From contig NZ_AVBI01000001.1 of the NCBI RefSeq assembly GCF_000498475.1, positions 62,001-126,000 of the forward strand: a DNA stretch of 64,000 nucleotides. Reading direction: 5' to 3'. Under the pieces are notes generated by a model, which was not told the DNA's origin, did not search any database, and worked only from the letters and a program-made list of their open reading frames with translations. Source of the stretch: Flavobacterium cauense R2A-7. Lineage in GTDB: Bacteria; Bacteroidota; Bacteroidia; Flavobacteriales; Flavobacteriaceae. Each line of letters begins with the position of its first letter. Position 1 is the stretch's first letter. Position numbers and translations under genes: made by a program. Shown piece by piece: positions 16,635 to 24,694 of this stretch.

Positions 16635-17240
16635 ATGAAAACACTGAATCAGAAAAAAAACTTTGTCCAACGGGAAGTCAGACTTACGGATTCAAAGATT
16701 TTCTGCAGTGTAACACGATTTGGAAATACAAACGAAATAGACATTCCTTTTGAAAATATTGACGGGGAAAAAGTGTCGCACAAAACAGCCAACCTTTATT
16801 TTTTATTGCTGGCTTTCGGATGTTGTGTTACTGCAATTCTCATCTCAACTGCGTCATTTAAAGCAACTCATATTCAGGATTTAGCTGCCGGAACAGGCTT
16901 TTTCCTGGCGCTATCATTTTTCATATTGTATTGGTTTTCCCGTGCCGATTTCTGGCAAATCAAACTCAGTGACGGCAACAGCATCCTGATCCACAAAAAA
17001 ATTCCAAACGAAAAAACCGTCACCCTTTTTATCGACGAAATCATCAAAGCACGCAACAGCTATTTGAGAGAAAATTATGCAACGATTGATGAAAATCTGG
17101 ATTATGAAAGTCAACTTAACAATTTCAAATGGCTCAAATCCATCAAAGCTATTTCAAAAGAAGAATACGATAAAAAATATTCCGAATTAAAAAAAACCAT
17201 TAACCCTTCGGATATGAATATCGGGTTTAACAAAGCCTGA
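16635..17240 (+). CDS. Hypothetical membrane protein with SHOCT-like C-terminus
   Basis: 201 residues from the ATG at 16635; an in-frame GTG ten codons upstream (16605) is possible. Visible parts: a polar N-terminal strand-rich region (about 1-60), two adjacent membrane segments (roughly 65-85 and 95-110), a further polar domain, and a C-terminal short helix pair LKSIKAISKEEYDKKYSELK that resembles the SHOCT oligomerisation motif (about 165-185). The layout resembles PH-like bacterial membrane proteins. I do not recognise a specific family and assign no function. Intergenic DNA on both sides suggests it is transcribed alone. Confidence 0.65.
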   Translation: MKTLNQKKNFVQREVRLTDSKIFCSVTRFGNTNEIDIPFENIDGEKVSHKTANLYFLLLAFGCCVTAILISTASFKATHIQDLAAGTGFFLALSFFILYWFSRADFWQIKLSDGNSILIHKKIPNEKTVTLFIDEIIKARNSYLRENYATIDENLDYESQLNNFKWLKSIKAISKEEYDKKYSELKKTINPSDMNIGFNKA

Positions 17241-17269
17241 TTCCCCAAAAAAACGAAAAGATTTTTTTA

Positions 17270-17297
17270 TTGTTATCAGTCATTTTTTTTATCTTTA
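17270..17297 (+). promoter_or_regulatory. Candidate promoter of the 2TM-folA unit
   Basis: TTG (17270-17272), 17 bases, TATCTTTA (17290-17297). One mismatch from TAnnTTTG, correct spacing, and 19 bases before the ATG at 17317. Confidence 0.5.
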
Positions 17298-17316
17298 ATT
17301 CCGTAAAAATGAATTT

Positions 17317-17655
17317 ATGGAAATCAATCAACACGAACTGTATGAGTACGCCAGACAGCGTTTAAGACAGAAAAAACACCTGTATTTTCATTTTGTTTTG
17401 TTTTTTGTCGGCAGCCTTTTCATGATTACCGCCAATAAACTTCTCGGCATACGACCCGATATTGACTGGTATCCTTGGGGAATTACCATTTGGGCATTTT
17501 TATTTATCCTGCATTTCATCCGGGTTTTCATTACCGACAGTTTCATGAACAAAAAATGGGAACGCGCCCAGATTGACAAACTGATTATGAAACAGGAACG
17601 GAAATTGGAACAAATCGAAAAAGACTTCAATAAGAAAAACAACATTACCGAATAA
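17317..17655 (+). CDS. 2TM domain-containing small membrane protein
   Basis: 112 residues. A basic amphipathic N-terminal helix (HELYEYARQRLRQKKHLYFH), two membrane segments (about 25-45 and 55-75) separated by a DIDWYPWG turn, and a charged C-terminal helix (WERAQIDKLIMKQERKLEQI). This matches the 2TM domain family common in Bacteroidota, whose role is unknown; in some proteins the domain is fused to LytTR regulators. The stop overlaps the folA start by one base (TAATG), so the two are translationally coupled. Confidence 0.8.
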   Translation: MEINQHELYEYARQRLRQKKHLYFHFVLFFVGSLFMITANKLLGIRPDIDWYPWGITIWAFLFILHFIRVFITDSFMNKKWERAQIDKLIMKQERKLEQIEKDFNKKNNITE

Positions 17656-18140
17656 TGATTACAATAATCGCTGCCGCTGCAGCAAACAATGCTCTGGGAA
17701 AAGACAACGATTTGATTTGGCATTTACCCGATGATTTCAAACGATTCAAACAAATTACGACCGGTCATTTTATCGTAATGGGAAGAAAAACCTTTGAAAG
17801 TTTTCCGAAACCTTTACCGAATCGTACCCATGTAATTATAACACGCCAAGAAGACTACACCGCTCCCGAAGGTTGTATTGTGGTGAATTCATTAAAAAAA
17901 GCAATAGATACTTGTCCGAAAGACGAAGATATTTTTATAATAGGCGGAGGAGAAATATACCAACAATCAATGAGTATTGCCGATAAAATAGAACTTACAA
18001 GGGTTTTAACCACTCCGGAAGCCGATACTTTTTTCCCGGAAATAAACCCTGAAGAATGGGAACTGGTTTTTGAGGAATTTCATCCCAAAGACGAAAAACA
18101 TGCTTTTGACTATACTTTTCTGACTTACATCAGGTTATAA
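17655..18140 (+). CDS. folA: Dihydrofolate reductase
   Basis: 161 residues, as in E. coli (159). It reduces dihydrofolate to tetrahydrofolate with NADPH, serving ThyA and purine synthesis. NNALGKDNDLIWHLPDDFKRFK contains the Met20-loop Trp and the catalytic acidic residue (LPDD). HFIVMGRKTFES and FIIGGGEIYQQ are the NADPH-binding motifs. It is translationally coupled to the 2TM protein upstream and shares the neighbourhood with thyA. The target of trimethoprim. Confidence 0.97.
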   Translation: MITIIAAAAANNALGKDNDLIWHLPDDFKRFKQITTGHFIVMGRKTFESFPKPLPNRTHVIITRQEDYTAPEGCIVVNSLKKAIDTCPKDEDIFIIGGGEIYQQSMSIADKIELTRVLTTPEADTFFPEINPEEWELVFEEFHPKDEKHAFDYTFLTYIRL

Positions 18141-18177
18141 AAAGAAAAACATCCCGATAATGACTACCGGGATGTTT
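18141..18177 (-). terminator. Hairpin terminator between folA and the convergent small gene
   Basis: A 10-bp perfect stem (AAACATCCCG 18147-18156; CGGGATGTTT 18168-18177) with an 11-base loop. A T-rich tail follows on the minus strand, so it best terminates the minus-strand gene. The plus-strand tail is weak, but it may also stop folA. Confidence 0.65.
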
Positions 18178-18216
18178 CAACTAACAAACTAAAAATGTAT
18201 CTAACCTACTATCGGA

Positions 18217-18534
18217 TTATTCGGGGAAAAGTACCTGAAAACATAAAATAAAAATTACCACTGTTAACAATAAACCTGATATGAATATAATAACATTGGC
18301 AAATTTGTGAGAATACATCTCAAAAAAGCCTCTAATACCAAATACCACAAAAGTACTAAAGACAAAAAAAACTAAAATTTCCAAAAACAAATTTAACCCA
18401 AAGAACGTTTGCGGCACCCCTGATTCAGCAGCGCTAAAAAAAGAACTGCTGTTGATACTTTCCACCAGAACCAATGAGACTACAAGTGCCAGTAGAACCC
18501 ATTTAATTTCCGATACCAAAAGTTTAGAAAACAT
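18217..18534 (-). CDS. Hypothetical three-helix membrane protein
   Basis: 105 residues from the ATG at 18534; a TTG twelve codons upstream is less likely. It has three clear hydrophobic segments (about residues 10-26, 45-65 and 78-100) and short loops without catalytic motifs. It has no recognisable family. It is divergent from menG across a 220-base gap that contains a perfect 20-bp palindrome, and convergent with folA. It looks like a stand-alone gene; existence is likely because of clean membrane periodicity and a terminator behind it. Confidence 0.6.
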   Translation of the reverse strand: MFSKLLVSEIKWVLLALVVSLVLVESINSSSFFSAAESGVPQTFFGLNLFLEILVFFVFSTFVVFGIRGFFEMYSHKFANVIIFISGLLLTVVIFILCFQVLFPE

Positions 18535-18613
18535 ATTCAGCCTGTTTGTAACTAGATTGTAAAATTGCAACGAATTACAACACCAAACAATCGCTAAATT
18601 CTTGTATTTTTCA

Positions 18614-18633
18614 CCTCACTAAATTTAGTGAGG
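18614..18633. promoter_or_regulatory. Perfect 20-bp palindrome, candidate operator
   Basis: CCTCACTAAATTTAGTGAGG is identical to its reverse complement, with no loop, in the divergent region between a small membrane gene (start 18534) and menG (start 18755). It lies about 95 bases upstream of the menG -7 box. Continuous dyads of this kind are typical binding sites of dimeric helix-turn-helix regulators. No regulator gene is adjacent. Confidence 0.55.
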
Positions 18634-18728
18634 CCATTAGTTTGTTTCTTTCATAATGTATAAGAACATTCCTCTAAGGGAATTAAATTTACAACTATTT
18701 CACAAGATGAATATGATAAAGAATATAT

Positions 18729-18736
18729 TATCTTTG
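18729..18736 (+). promoter_or_regulatory. -7 box of menG
   Basis: TATCTTTG matches TAnnTTTG exactly, 18 bases before the start codon. I see no convincing TTG element at the expected distance upstream. Confidence 0.5.
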
Positions 18737-18754
18737 TACAAATTAATTTAATCG

Positions 18755-19486
18755 ATGAACGACAACATTACCCCCTATAAAGCTTCCAATCTTGGTAAAA
18801 AAGAGCAAGTTACACAGATGTTTGATACCATATCGGGCAACTATGACAACCTCAACCGTGTGATTTCTTTCGGGATTGATGTGAAATGGAGAAAAAACGT
18901 TCTGAAGCTCATCGCCGAAAAAAATCCTTCCACCATTTTGGACATTGCTACCGGAACCGGAGACCTTGCCATTTTGATGACAAAAACTAATGCCGAAAAA
19001 ATTATCGGGTTGGACATTTCAGCCGGAATGCTGGAAATCGGAAAACAGAAAATCGTTCAGCAACATCTGGAAAACAAAATTGAGATGGTTTTGGGCGATT
19101 CCGAAAAAATTCCGTTCGACGATAATTATTTCGATGCCATCACCGTAGCGTTTGGTGTCCGTAATTTTGAAAACCTTGAATTAGGATTGTCTGAAATTTT
19201 ACGCGTACTGAAACCCAACGGACGATTCGTGATTCTTGAAACCTCTGTACCTACTAAATTCCCTTTCAAACAGGGATATCATATATACACCAAAACCATC
19301 CTACCACTTATCGGCAAACTGTTTTCCAAAGACAAAGTGGCCTATTCCTACTTATCGGAATCCGCCTCTCATTTTCCTTTTGGAGAAGCCTTAAACAATA
19401 TTTTGCGAAAAGTTGGGTTTATAGATGTAAAAGACATGCCTCAAACCTTTGGAGTAGCAACTATTTATTCGGCTTCAAAAAAATAA
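18755..19486 (+). CDS. ubiE: Demethylmenaquinone methyltransferase (UbiE/MenG)
   Basis: 243 residues. A SAM-dependent C-methyltransferase that completes menaquinone by methylating demethylmenaquinone; Flavobacteriaceae use menaquinone, so the MenG role is the likely one. ILDIATGTGDLAI is SAM motif I and IIGLDISAGMLEIG its acidic loop. DNLNRVISFGIDVKWR and AFGVRNFENLELGLSEILRV are family signatures. An exact -7 box precedes it. porT begins one base after its stop, so the two genes form an operon, an order I recall from other flavobacteria. Confidence 0.95.
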   Translation: MNDNITPYKASNLGKKEQVTQMFDTISGNYDNLNRVISFGIDVKWRKNVLKLIAEKNPSTILDIATGTGDLAILMTKTNAEKIIGLDISAGMLEIGKQKIVQQHLENKIEMVLGDSEKIPFDDNYFDAITVAFGVRNFENLELGLSEILRVLKPNGRFVILETSVPTKFPFKQGYHIYTKTILPLIGKLFSKDKVAYSYLSESASHFPFGEALNNILRKVGFIDVKDMPQTFGVATIYSASKK

Positions 19487-19487
19487 C

Positions 19488-20192
19488 ATGAAGAAATTAT
19501 TTGTTTTACTTGTATTCATTGTTTCAGCAAACAGCTTTGGTCAAAAAGGACTTGGCATGTTTGGGAAAGATCCGATTATCAATCTGGAGAATTTCGACAA
19601 ACAAAGAGTACATTGGGGGTATTATTTAGGATTCAATTCTTACGATTTTAAATTCGACTACATCGAACCGGACAAAGATATTGAAGTACAAAGTACTACC
19701 GGATTTAACGTTGGGCTAATCGGAAACCTTCGCATAATGGAGTATATCGACCTGCGTTTCGAGCCCGGCTTGTATTATGCTCAACGAAATTTAACGTATC
19801 CGAACATCGAGGATTCGTTTGACCGACTGCGGGAAGTCAAATCCACATACATCCACTTTCCTTTATTATTGAAATTTTCTTCGAAACGAATCGGAAATAT
19901 TCGCCCGTATATAGTAGGCGGCTTGTCGCAATCGATGAATCTCGGCAGTAATTCAAAAGCGAAAGACGACAACTATAATGAACGCTTCCGAATGCAGAAA
20001 ATGACCTCGAACTACGAATTAGGCTTTGGAATCGACCTGTATTTCGAATATTTTAAATTTTCACCTTCCATTCGTGGGGTTTTCGGCTTAAAAGACGAAC
20101 TGATTCGCGACAATACGCCGGACAGTCCGTGGACCGGAAACGTGGCTTCCATGAAAACCAGAGGGATTTTCATTAATTTTGCATTTCATTAA
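19488..20192 (+). CDS. porT: PorT family outer-membrane protein of the type IX secretion system
   Basis: 234 residues: signal peptide (1-18, ends SFG) and an 8-strand-type outer-membrane barrel with alternating strands, ending in the aromatic-rich GIFINFAFH. The conserved N-terminal region RVHWGYYLGFNSYDFKFDY, the FEPGLYYAQRNL strand and the NYELGFGIDLYFEYFKFSPS run match PorT. PorT is needed for secretion by the type IX system of Bacteroidota, which carries gliding adhesins and extracellular enzymes. The stop shares the tetranucleotide TTAA with the stop of the convergent rRNA/tRNA methyltransferase gene. Confidence 0.88.
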   Translation: MKKLFVLLVFIVSANSFGQKGLGMFGKDPIINLENFDKQRVHWGYYLGFNSYDFKFDYIEPDKDIEVQSTTGFNVGLIGNLRIMEYIDLRFEPGLYYAQRNLTYPNIEDSFDRLREVKSTYIHFPLLLKFSSKRIGNIRPYIVGGLSQSMNLGSNSKAKDDNYNERFRMQKMTSNYELGFGIDLYFEYFKFSPSIRGVFGLKDELIRDNTPDSPWTGNVASMKTRGIFINFAFH

Positions 20193-20917
20193 GCCTCTCG
20201 CTTAAATTCGCTCAAAATTATTGCGGTAGCCGTTGCTACATTAAGACTTTCCGTTTGTTGTAAATCACCAAAACGCGGAATAGAAATACGGTATTTTGTC
20301 AGTTTTTCTATTTCCGATGAAATTCCGTTCGCCTCATTTCCCATCACAATAACGCCTTCATTGGGAAGTTTACTCTTATAAATATTTTCACCATCCATAA
20401 AGGTGCCGAAAACAGGAAGTTTTGTCCCTTTAATGAAATCCGCTAAATCCGTATACACGACATTAACACGTGTAATCGAACCCATAGTTGCCTGAACTAC
20501 TTTTGGGTTGTAAATATCTACCGTTTCTAAGGAACACACCACCTGCGTTATCCCAAACCAATCGCACAACCGCAAAATGGTTCCGAGATTTCCGGGATCG
20601 CGAACATCGTCCAAAGCAACAATCAGTCCGTTTTCACGAATGGGCGCTTCGGCAGGAATCTTAAACAATGCTAAACAATTATTAGCCGTGGTAAGTGCCG
20701 AAATCTTTTTCAGTTCAGCATCGGTAATTATCGAAATTTTATTTTTAGGAACGGTAGGAAAAACGGCATCGGTTACAAAAAGATGTTCCAACTCAAAATT
20801 GGAATTCAGCAATTCCTGTATTACCTTTATCCCTTCAGCAAAAAAGAGCTGCTGCTGTTTTCGGTACTTTTTTTGCTGTAAACTCGTTATTAGCTTTATT
20901 TGGTTTTTACTAAGCAT
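20189..20917 (-). CDS. TrmH/SpoU family RNA 2'-O-methyltransferase
   Basis: 242 residues from the ATG at 20917; the frame extends further upstream but overlaps the divergent tamL gene, and MLSKNQIKLITSL is the usual start. The N-terminal substrate-binding domain (about 1-85) is followed by the SPOUT knot with motif 1 DDVRDPGNLGTILRLCDWF, motif 2 VIVMGNEANGIS and motif 3 IPRFGDLQQTESLNVATA. It methylates a ribose of rRNA or tRNA; the exact nucleotide cannot be predicted. It is convergent with porT and divergent from tamL (37 bases between starts). Confidence 0.9.
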   Translation of the reverse strand: MLSKNQIKLITSLQQKKYRKQQQLFFAEGIKVIQELLNSNFELEHLFVTDAVFPTVPKNKISIITDAELKKISALTTANNCLALFKIPAEAPIRENGLIVALDDVRDPGNLGTILRLCDWFGITQVVCSLETVDIYNPKVVQATMGSITRVNVVYTDLADFIKGTKLPVFGTFMDGENIYKSKLPNEGVIVMGNEANGISSEIEKLTKYRISIPRFGDLQQTESLNVATATAIILSEFKREA

Positions 20918-20934
20918 AAAAAAACGTATTTTTG
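20900..20934 (+). promoter_or_regulatory. Candidate promoter of tamL
   Basis: TATTTTTG (20927-20934) is an exact -7 box, 20 bases before the proposed TTG start. A TTG at 20900-20902 is 24 bases upstream of it, slightly longer than the usual 17-23. Confidence 0.45.
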
Positions 20935-20954
20935 ACCTACCTTTTGTAATTGAT

Positions 20955-23516
20955 TTGAAAAAGAATTCACCAAAAATAGCACTATTATTTGTATTAGGTG
21001 CAATAATATACTCCTGTTCCCTTGTAAAAAGAGTACCGGAAGGAAAGCATCTTTTGACTAAAACCGAAATTTTAGTTAATGACAAAAAGACCAGTGATGA
21101 AATTATTGTCAATCAGCAATATCAAAAACCCAACAGTCATTTAATACTTGGTTTTCCGTTGCGTTTGCAGATGTACAATCTGGCCAGAAAAAATGCCGAC
21201 TCATCCTATCATGTTTGGCTGGAAAGAAAACCCAATCGTCATAAAAACCTAACCGCGGTATTATCCGAAAAGCAGGTAAACCGTCTCGGACAATCGTTTT
21301 TCGTTTCGGGATTGAGTAATTTTCTGAAAAAAAACGGCGAGGCTCCAGTTATTATCGACGAAAAGAGAACTCAAAAAACCAAAAACCGTTTTTTAAATTA
21401 CTATTTCAACAAAGGGTATTTCAAAACAAAAGTCAACTACAAAATTGACACTTTAAAAAACAAGCGTGGGCATATAACTTATACTATCGACACCGGAAAA
21501 CCTTACACCATTGACAGCATCGACTCTGAAGTAGAAACTCCAGCCTTGGATTCTTTATATCAGAAAATAAAAGGTGGTTCTCTAATCAAAACCGGAAAAC
21601 AATACGACACTAAAGATTTTGCCGACGAACGCAAACGCATTTCAACCTACTTCCGAAATAATGGTGCTTATCGCTTTCAGGAAACCAATATTTCCTATAA
21701 TGTAGATACCGTTAAAACGGATTACAAAGCCAATGTGGATATTCTTATCGAGAATCAAACGATAAAAAAAGGCGATTCCTTATTACAGGTTCCTTTCAAA
21801 CTCTACAAAATCAGCGAGGTAAATATTTTTACGGACAATACTTCGAGTCGAAACAAACTTAAAATTGCCGACAGTATTACCTATAAAAACTTCAATTTAT
21901 ACAGTTCCGACAAATTGGCCTACCGCCCAAAAGCGATTACCGATGCTATTTTTATCACCAAAGGAAGTACTTTCAGCGACAATAGACGACTGCTGACTTC
22001 CCGCGCGCTGAGCAACCTGAGGGTTTTCAGCTACCCTTCCATTGAATATGTGGAAGATGCAAAAGATTCGACAGGGACGTCATTAATCACTAATATTTAT
22101 TTAAGTCCGAGAAAAAAATACAGCTGGATTCCTTCCGTGGATTTCATGCATTCTAACATACAGGATTTCGGAATTGCCGGTAACATGACTTTTACCTGGC
22201 GAAACGTTTTCAGAGGTGCCGAAATTCTTGACATCTCCACAAGAGGGAACATCGGTTCTTCCAAAGACATGGCCAATCCGAATAACGTATTCTTTAATGT
22301 TTCCGAATACGGTGCCGACATTAAACTGACCATTCCGCGCATATTATTCCCGCTCAAAACTGAAAGGATTATTCCAAAAATCATGTTCCCCACTACCATT
22401 ACCAGTTTTGGTTTTACAAGACAGCGTAATATCGGTCTGGACAAAGAAAATTTTACCGGAATTATCAATTACAATTGGCAACCTAAAAAAAACAATACGG
22501 CACGATTAGACCTTATAAACATTCAGTATGTACGAAACATCAACCCGTACAACTACTTTAATGTTTACCGTTCTTCCTATTCGACGCTGAATGATTTTGC
22601 ACAAACGTATAACGTGAATCCTTCCTTTGTTGATGCAAATGGCAATCTGACGATTTCAGAAGGGGGTGCCGATAATTTCATCAATGATGTTATTCAGGGC
22701 AATACCGTATTAAATCCTGACGATTCAGCTTATAAAAACATACGCAGCATTAACGAAAGAAAAAAGAGACTTACAGAAAACAACCTTATTTTTGCCTCTA
22801 ATTTCACGTTTACCAAGTCCACCAAAACCGATTTATTGGACAACACCTTCAGTATTTTCAAAACAAAAATCGAATCGGCCGGAAATTTTCTAAACCTTTT
22901 ACACGGAATCAGTAAAGTACCATTGAACGCAAACGGTAAAAAAACCTTCCTGGATGTGGAATATTCACAATATATAAAAACCGAATTCGATTTCATCAAA
23001 CATTGGGATTTGGGAAGAAGAAACGTTTTTGCCACAAGAGGTTTCTTCGGAATTGCGATTCCTTATGGGAATTCCAACAGTATTCCGTTTTCAAGAAGTT
23101 ATTTCGGAGGAGGATCGAACGACAACAGAGCTTGGCAATCGTACGGTTTAGGACCCGGACGCAGCGGCGGCATCAACGACTTCAATGAAGCCAATATGAA
23201 AATTGCGTTAAGTGCCGAATACCGTTTAAATATTTTTGGAAAATGGAATGCAGCGTTGTTTGCTGATGCCGGAAACATCTGGAATGTTTGGGACAATGTG
23301 GAAGACAAGAACTATACCTTTAACGGCTTTAAATCGTTAAAAGATTTAGCATTGGGAACCGGAATGGGAATCCGTTATGATTTCAGCTTTTTCATTGGCC
23401 GATTGGACTTCGGCTTTAAAACCTACAACCCCGCCAAACCGGAAAGCGAACGCTGGCTGAAAGACGTACGTTTCGACAAGTCGGTCATAAATATTGGAAT
23501 TAATTATCCGTTCTAA
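20955..23516 (+). CDS. tamL: TamL, BamA/TamA-family outer-membrane lipoprotein
   Basis: 853 residues from a TTG at 20955. The longer open frame upstream overlaps the divergent methyltransferase and is rejected. With this start the N-terminus is a lipoprotein signal (KKNSPKIALLFVLGAIIYSC), Cys24 being the lipidated residue. POTRA-like repeats cover about 30-400 (for example the GHITYTIDTGKPYTIDSID segment). The Omp85 barrel with FGGGSNDNRAWQSYGLGPG follows and ends in IGINYPF. TamL is the Bacteroidota counterpart of TamA, thought to insert or service outer-membrane proteins with a TamB partner, which is not in this window. Confidence 0.85.
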   Translation: MKKNSPKIALLFVLGAIIYSCSLVKRVPEGKHLLTKTEILVNDKKTSDEIIVNQQYQKPNSHLILGFPLRLQMYNLARKNADSSYHVWLERKPNRHKNLTAVLSEKQVNRLGQSFFVSGLSNFLKKNGEAPVIIDEKRTQKTKNRFLNYYFNKGYFKTKVNYKIDTLKNKRGHITYTIDTGKPYTIDSIDSEVETPALDSLYQKIKGGSLIKTGKQYDTKDFADERKRISTYFRNNGAYRFQETNISYNVDTVKTDYKANVDILIENQTIKKGDSLLQVPFKLYKISEVNIFTDNTSSRNKLKIADSITYKNFNLYSSDKLAYRPKAITDAIFITKGSTFSDNRRLLTSRALSNLRVFSYPSIEYVEDAKDSTGTSLITNIYLSPRKKYSWIPSVDFMHSNIQDFGIAGNMTFTWRNVFRGAEILDISTRGNIGSSKDMANPNNVFFNVSEYGADIKLTIPRILFPLKTERIIPKIMFPTTITSFGFTRQRNIGLDKENFTGIINYNWQPKKNNTARLDLINIQYVRNINPYNYFNVYRSSYSTLNDFAQTYNVNPSFVDANGNLTISEGGADNFINDVIQGNTVLNPDDSAYKNIRSINERKKRLTENNLIFASNFTFTKSTKTDLLDNTFSIFKTKIESAGNFLNLLHGISKVPLNANGKKTFLDVEYSQYIKTEFDFIKHWDLGRRNVFATRGFFGIAIPYGNSNSIPFSRSYFGGGSNDNRAWQSYGLGPGRSGGINDFNEANMKIALSAEYRLNIFGKWNAALFADAGNIWNVWDNVEDKNYTFNGFKSLKDLALGTGMGIRYDFSFFIGRLDFGFKTYNPAKPESERWLKDVRFDKSVINIGINYPF

Positions 23517-23529
23517 GTATAGAAATTAT

Positions 23530-23537
23530 TATTTTTG
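23530..23537 (+). promoter_or_regulatory. -7 box of fbaA
   Basis: TATTTTTG, an exact TAnnTTTG match 25 bases before the fbaA ATG. No clear TTG partner upstream. Confidence 0.45.
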
Positions 23538-23562
23538 TCAACTGAAATAAAAACACAACACC

Positions 23563-24630
23563 ATGGCTCACAATATTAAACCCGGAGTAGCTACCGGAGA
23601 TCAGGTTCAGGAAATTTTTAATTATGCGAAGGAAAAAGGCTTTGCCTTACCGGCCGTAAACGTAACCGGATCAAGCACTATTAATGGCGTTATGGAAACG
23701 GCTGCCAAGCTTAACGCACCGGTTATCATTCAGTTTTCGAATGGTGGCGCTTCATTCAATGCGGGAAAAGGACTTTCAAACGAAGGACAAAAATCTGCAA
23801 TATTGGGTGGAATTGCCGGCGCGAAACACATTCACACTTTAGCCGAAGCATACGGTGCAACTGTAATTTTACATACCGACCATTGTGCGAAAAACCTATT
23901 GCCGTGGATTGACGGTTTATTGGATGCCAGTGAAGAACATTTCAAACAAACCGGAAAACCGCTATTCAGCTCCCACATGATTGATCTTTCGGAAGAACCG
24001 ATTGAAGAAAATCTTGAAATTTCTAAAAAATATTTAGAGCGCATGAGCAAAATGGGCATGACATTGGAAATCGAATTGGGAATTACCGGCGGTGAAGAAG
24101 ACGGTGTGGACAACTCTGATGTGGACAGTTCAAAACTATACACCCAACCAGACGAAGTAGCGTATGCTTATGAGGAATTGATGAAAATCAGTCCGCGTTT
24201 CACCATTGCCGCATCTTTTGGAAACGTACACGGTGTTTACAAACCGGGGAACGTAAAACTAACTCCGAAAATCCTGAAAAACTCTCAGGAATTTGTACAG
24301 CAGAAATTTAACACCGGTCACAATCCGGTTGATTTCGTATTCCACGGAGGTTCGGGTTCTACTTTGGAAGAAATCAGAGAAGCGATTTCCTACGGGGTAA
24401 TCAAAATGAATATTGATACCGATTTACAATTTGCGTTTACCGAAGGCGTACGCGATTATGTAACGGACAAAATAGACTATCTAAAAACACAAATCGGAAG
24501 TCCGGACGGACCAGATTCTCCAAATAAAAAACATTACGATCCGAGAAAATGGATTCGTGAAGGAGAATTGACCTTCAACAAACGATTAGAGCAGGCTTTC
24601 GCCGATTTAAATAACGTTAACACTTTGTAA
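23563..24630 (+). CDS. fbaA: Fructose-bisphosphate aldolase, class II
   Basis: 355 residues, the class IIA size. A zinc enzyme that splits fructose 1,6-bisphosphate into glyceraldehyde 3-phosphate and dihydroxyacetone phosphate, and works in reverse for gluconeogenesis. The zinc ligands are in HTDHCAKN, GNVHGVYK and VFHGGSGS. MGMTLEIELGITGGEEDGV is the family signature with the catalytic acidic residue nearby, and MNIDTDLQFAFT carries phosphate-binding residues. It has its own -7 box and is followed by a word-repeat spacer before accD. Confidence 0.96.
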   Translation: MAHNIKPGVATGDQVQEIFNYAKEKGFALPAVNVTGSSTINGVMETAAKLNAPVIIQFSNGGASFNAGKGLSNEGQKSAILGGIAGAKHIHTLAEAYGATVILHTDHCAKNLLPWIDGLLDASEEHFKQTGKPLFSSHMIDLSEEPIEENLEISKKYLERMSKMGMTLEIELGITGGEEDGVDNSDVDSSKLYTQPDEVAYAYEELMKISPRFTIAASFGNVHGVYKPGNVKLTPKILKNSQEFVQQKFNTGHNPVDFVFHGGSGSTLEEIREAISYGVIKMNIDTDLQFAFTEGVRDYVTDKIDYLKTQIGSPDGPDSPNKKHYDPRKWIREGELTFNKRLEQAFADLNNVNTL

Positions 24631-24690
24631 TTAACAATTGATAATTGACAATTAATAATTATCCATTGTCAATTATCCATTATACATTAA
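24631..24690. repeat. AATTGACAATTATC word-repeat spacer
   Basis: Sixty bases built from AACAATTGATAATTGACAAT-like words and TTGTCAATTATCCATTA, with self-complementary halves. It is the same vocabulary as 10129-10160. The spacer fills the gap between fbaA and accD without any promoter that I can recognise. Confidence 0.6.
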
Positions 24691-24694
24691 AATT

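Noticed and set aside
18614-18633. The palindrome as a terminator
   Set aside because: It has no loop and no T run, and it lies between divergent starts and not behind a gene.
20577-20954. Upstream extension of tamL
   Set aside because: It runs antisense through the methyltransferase gene, and the lipoprotein signal starts at the TTG at 20955.
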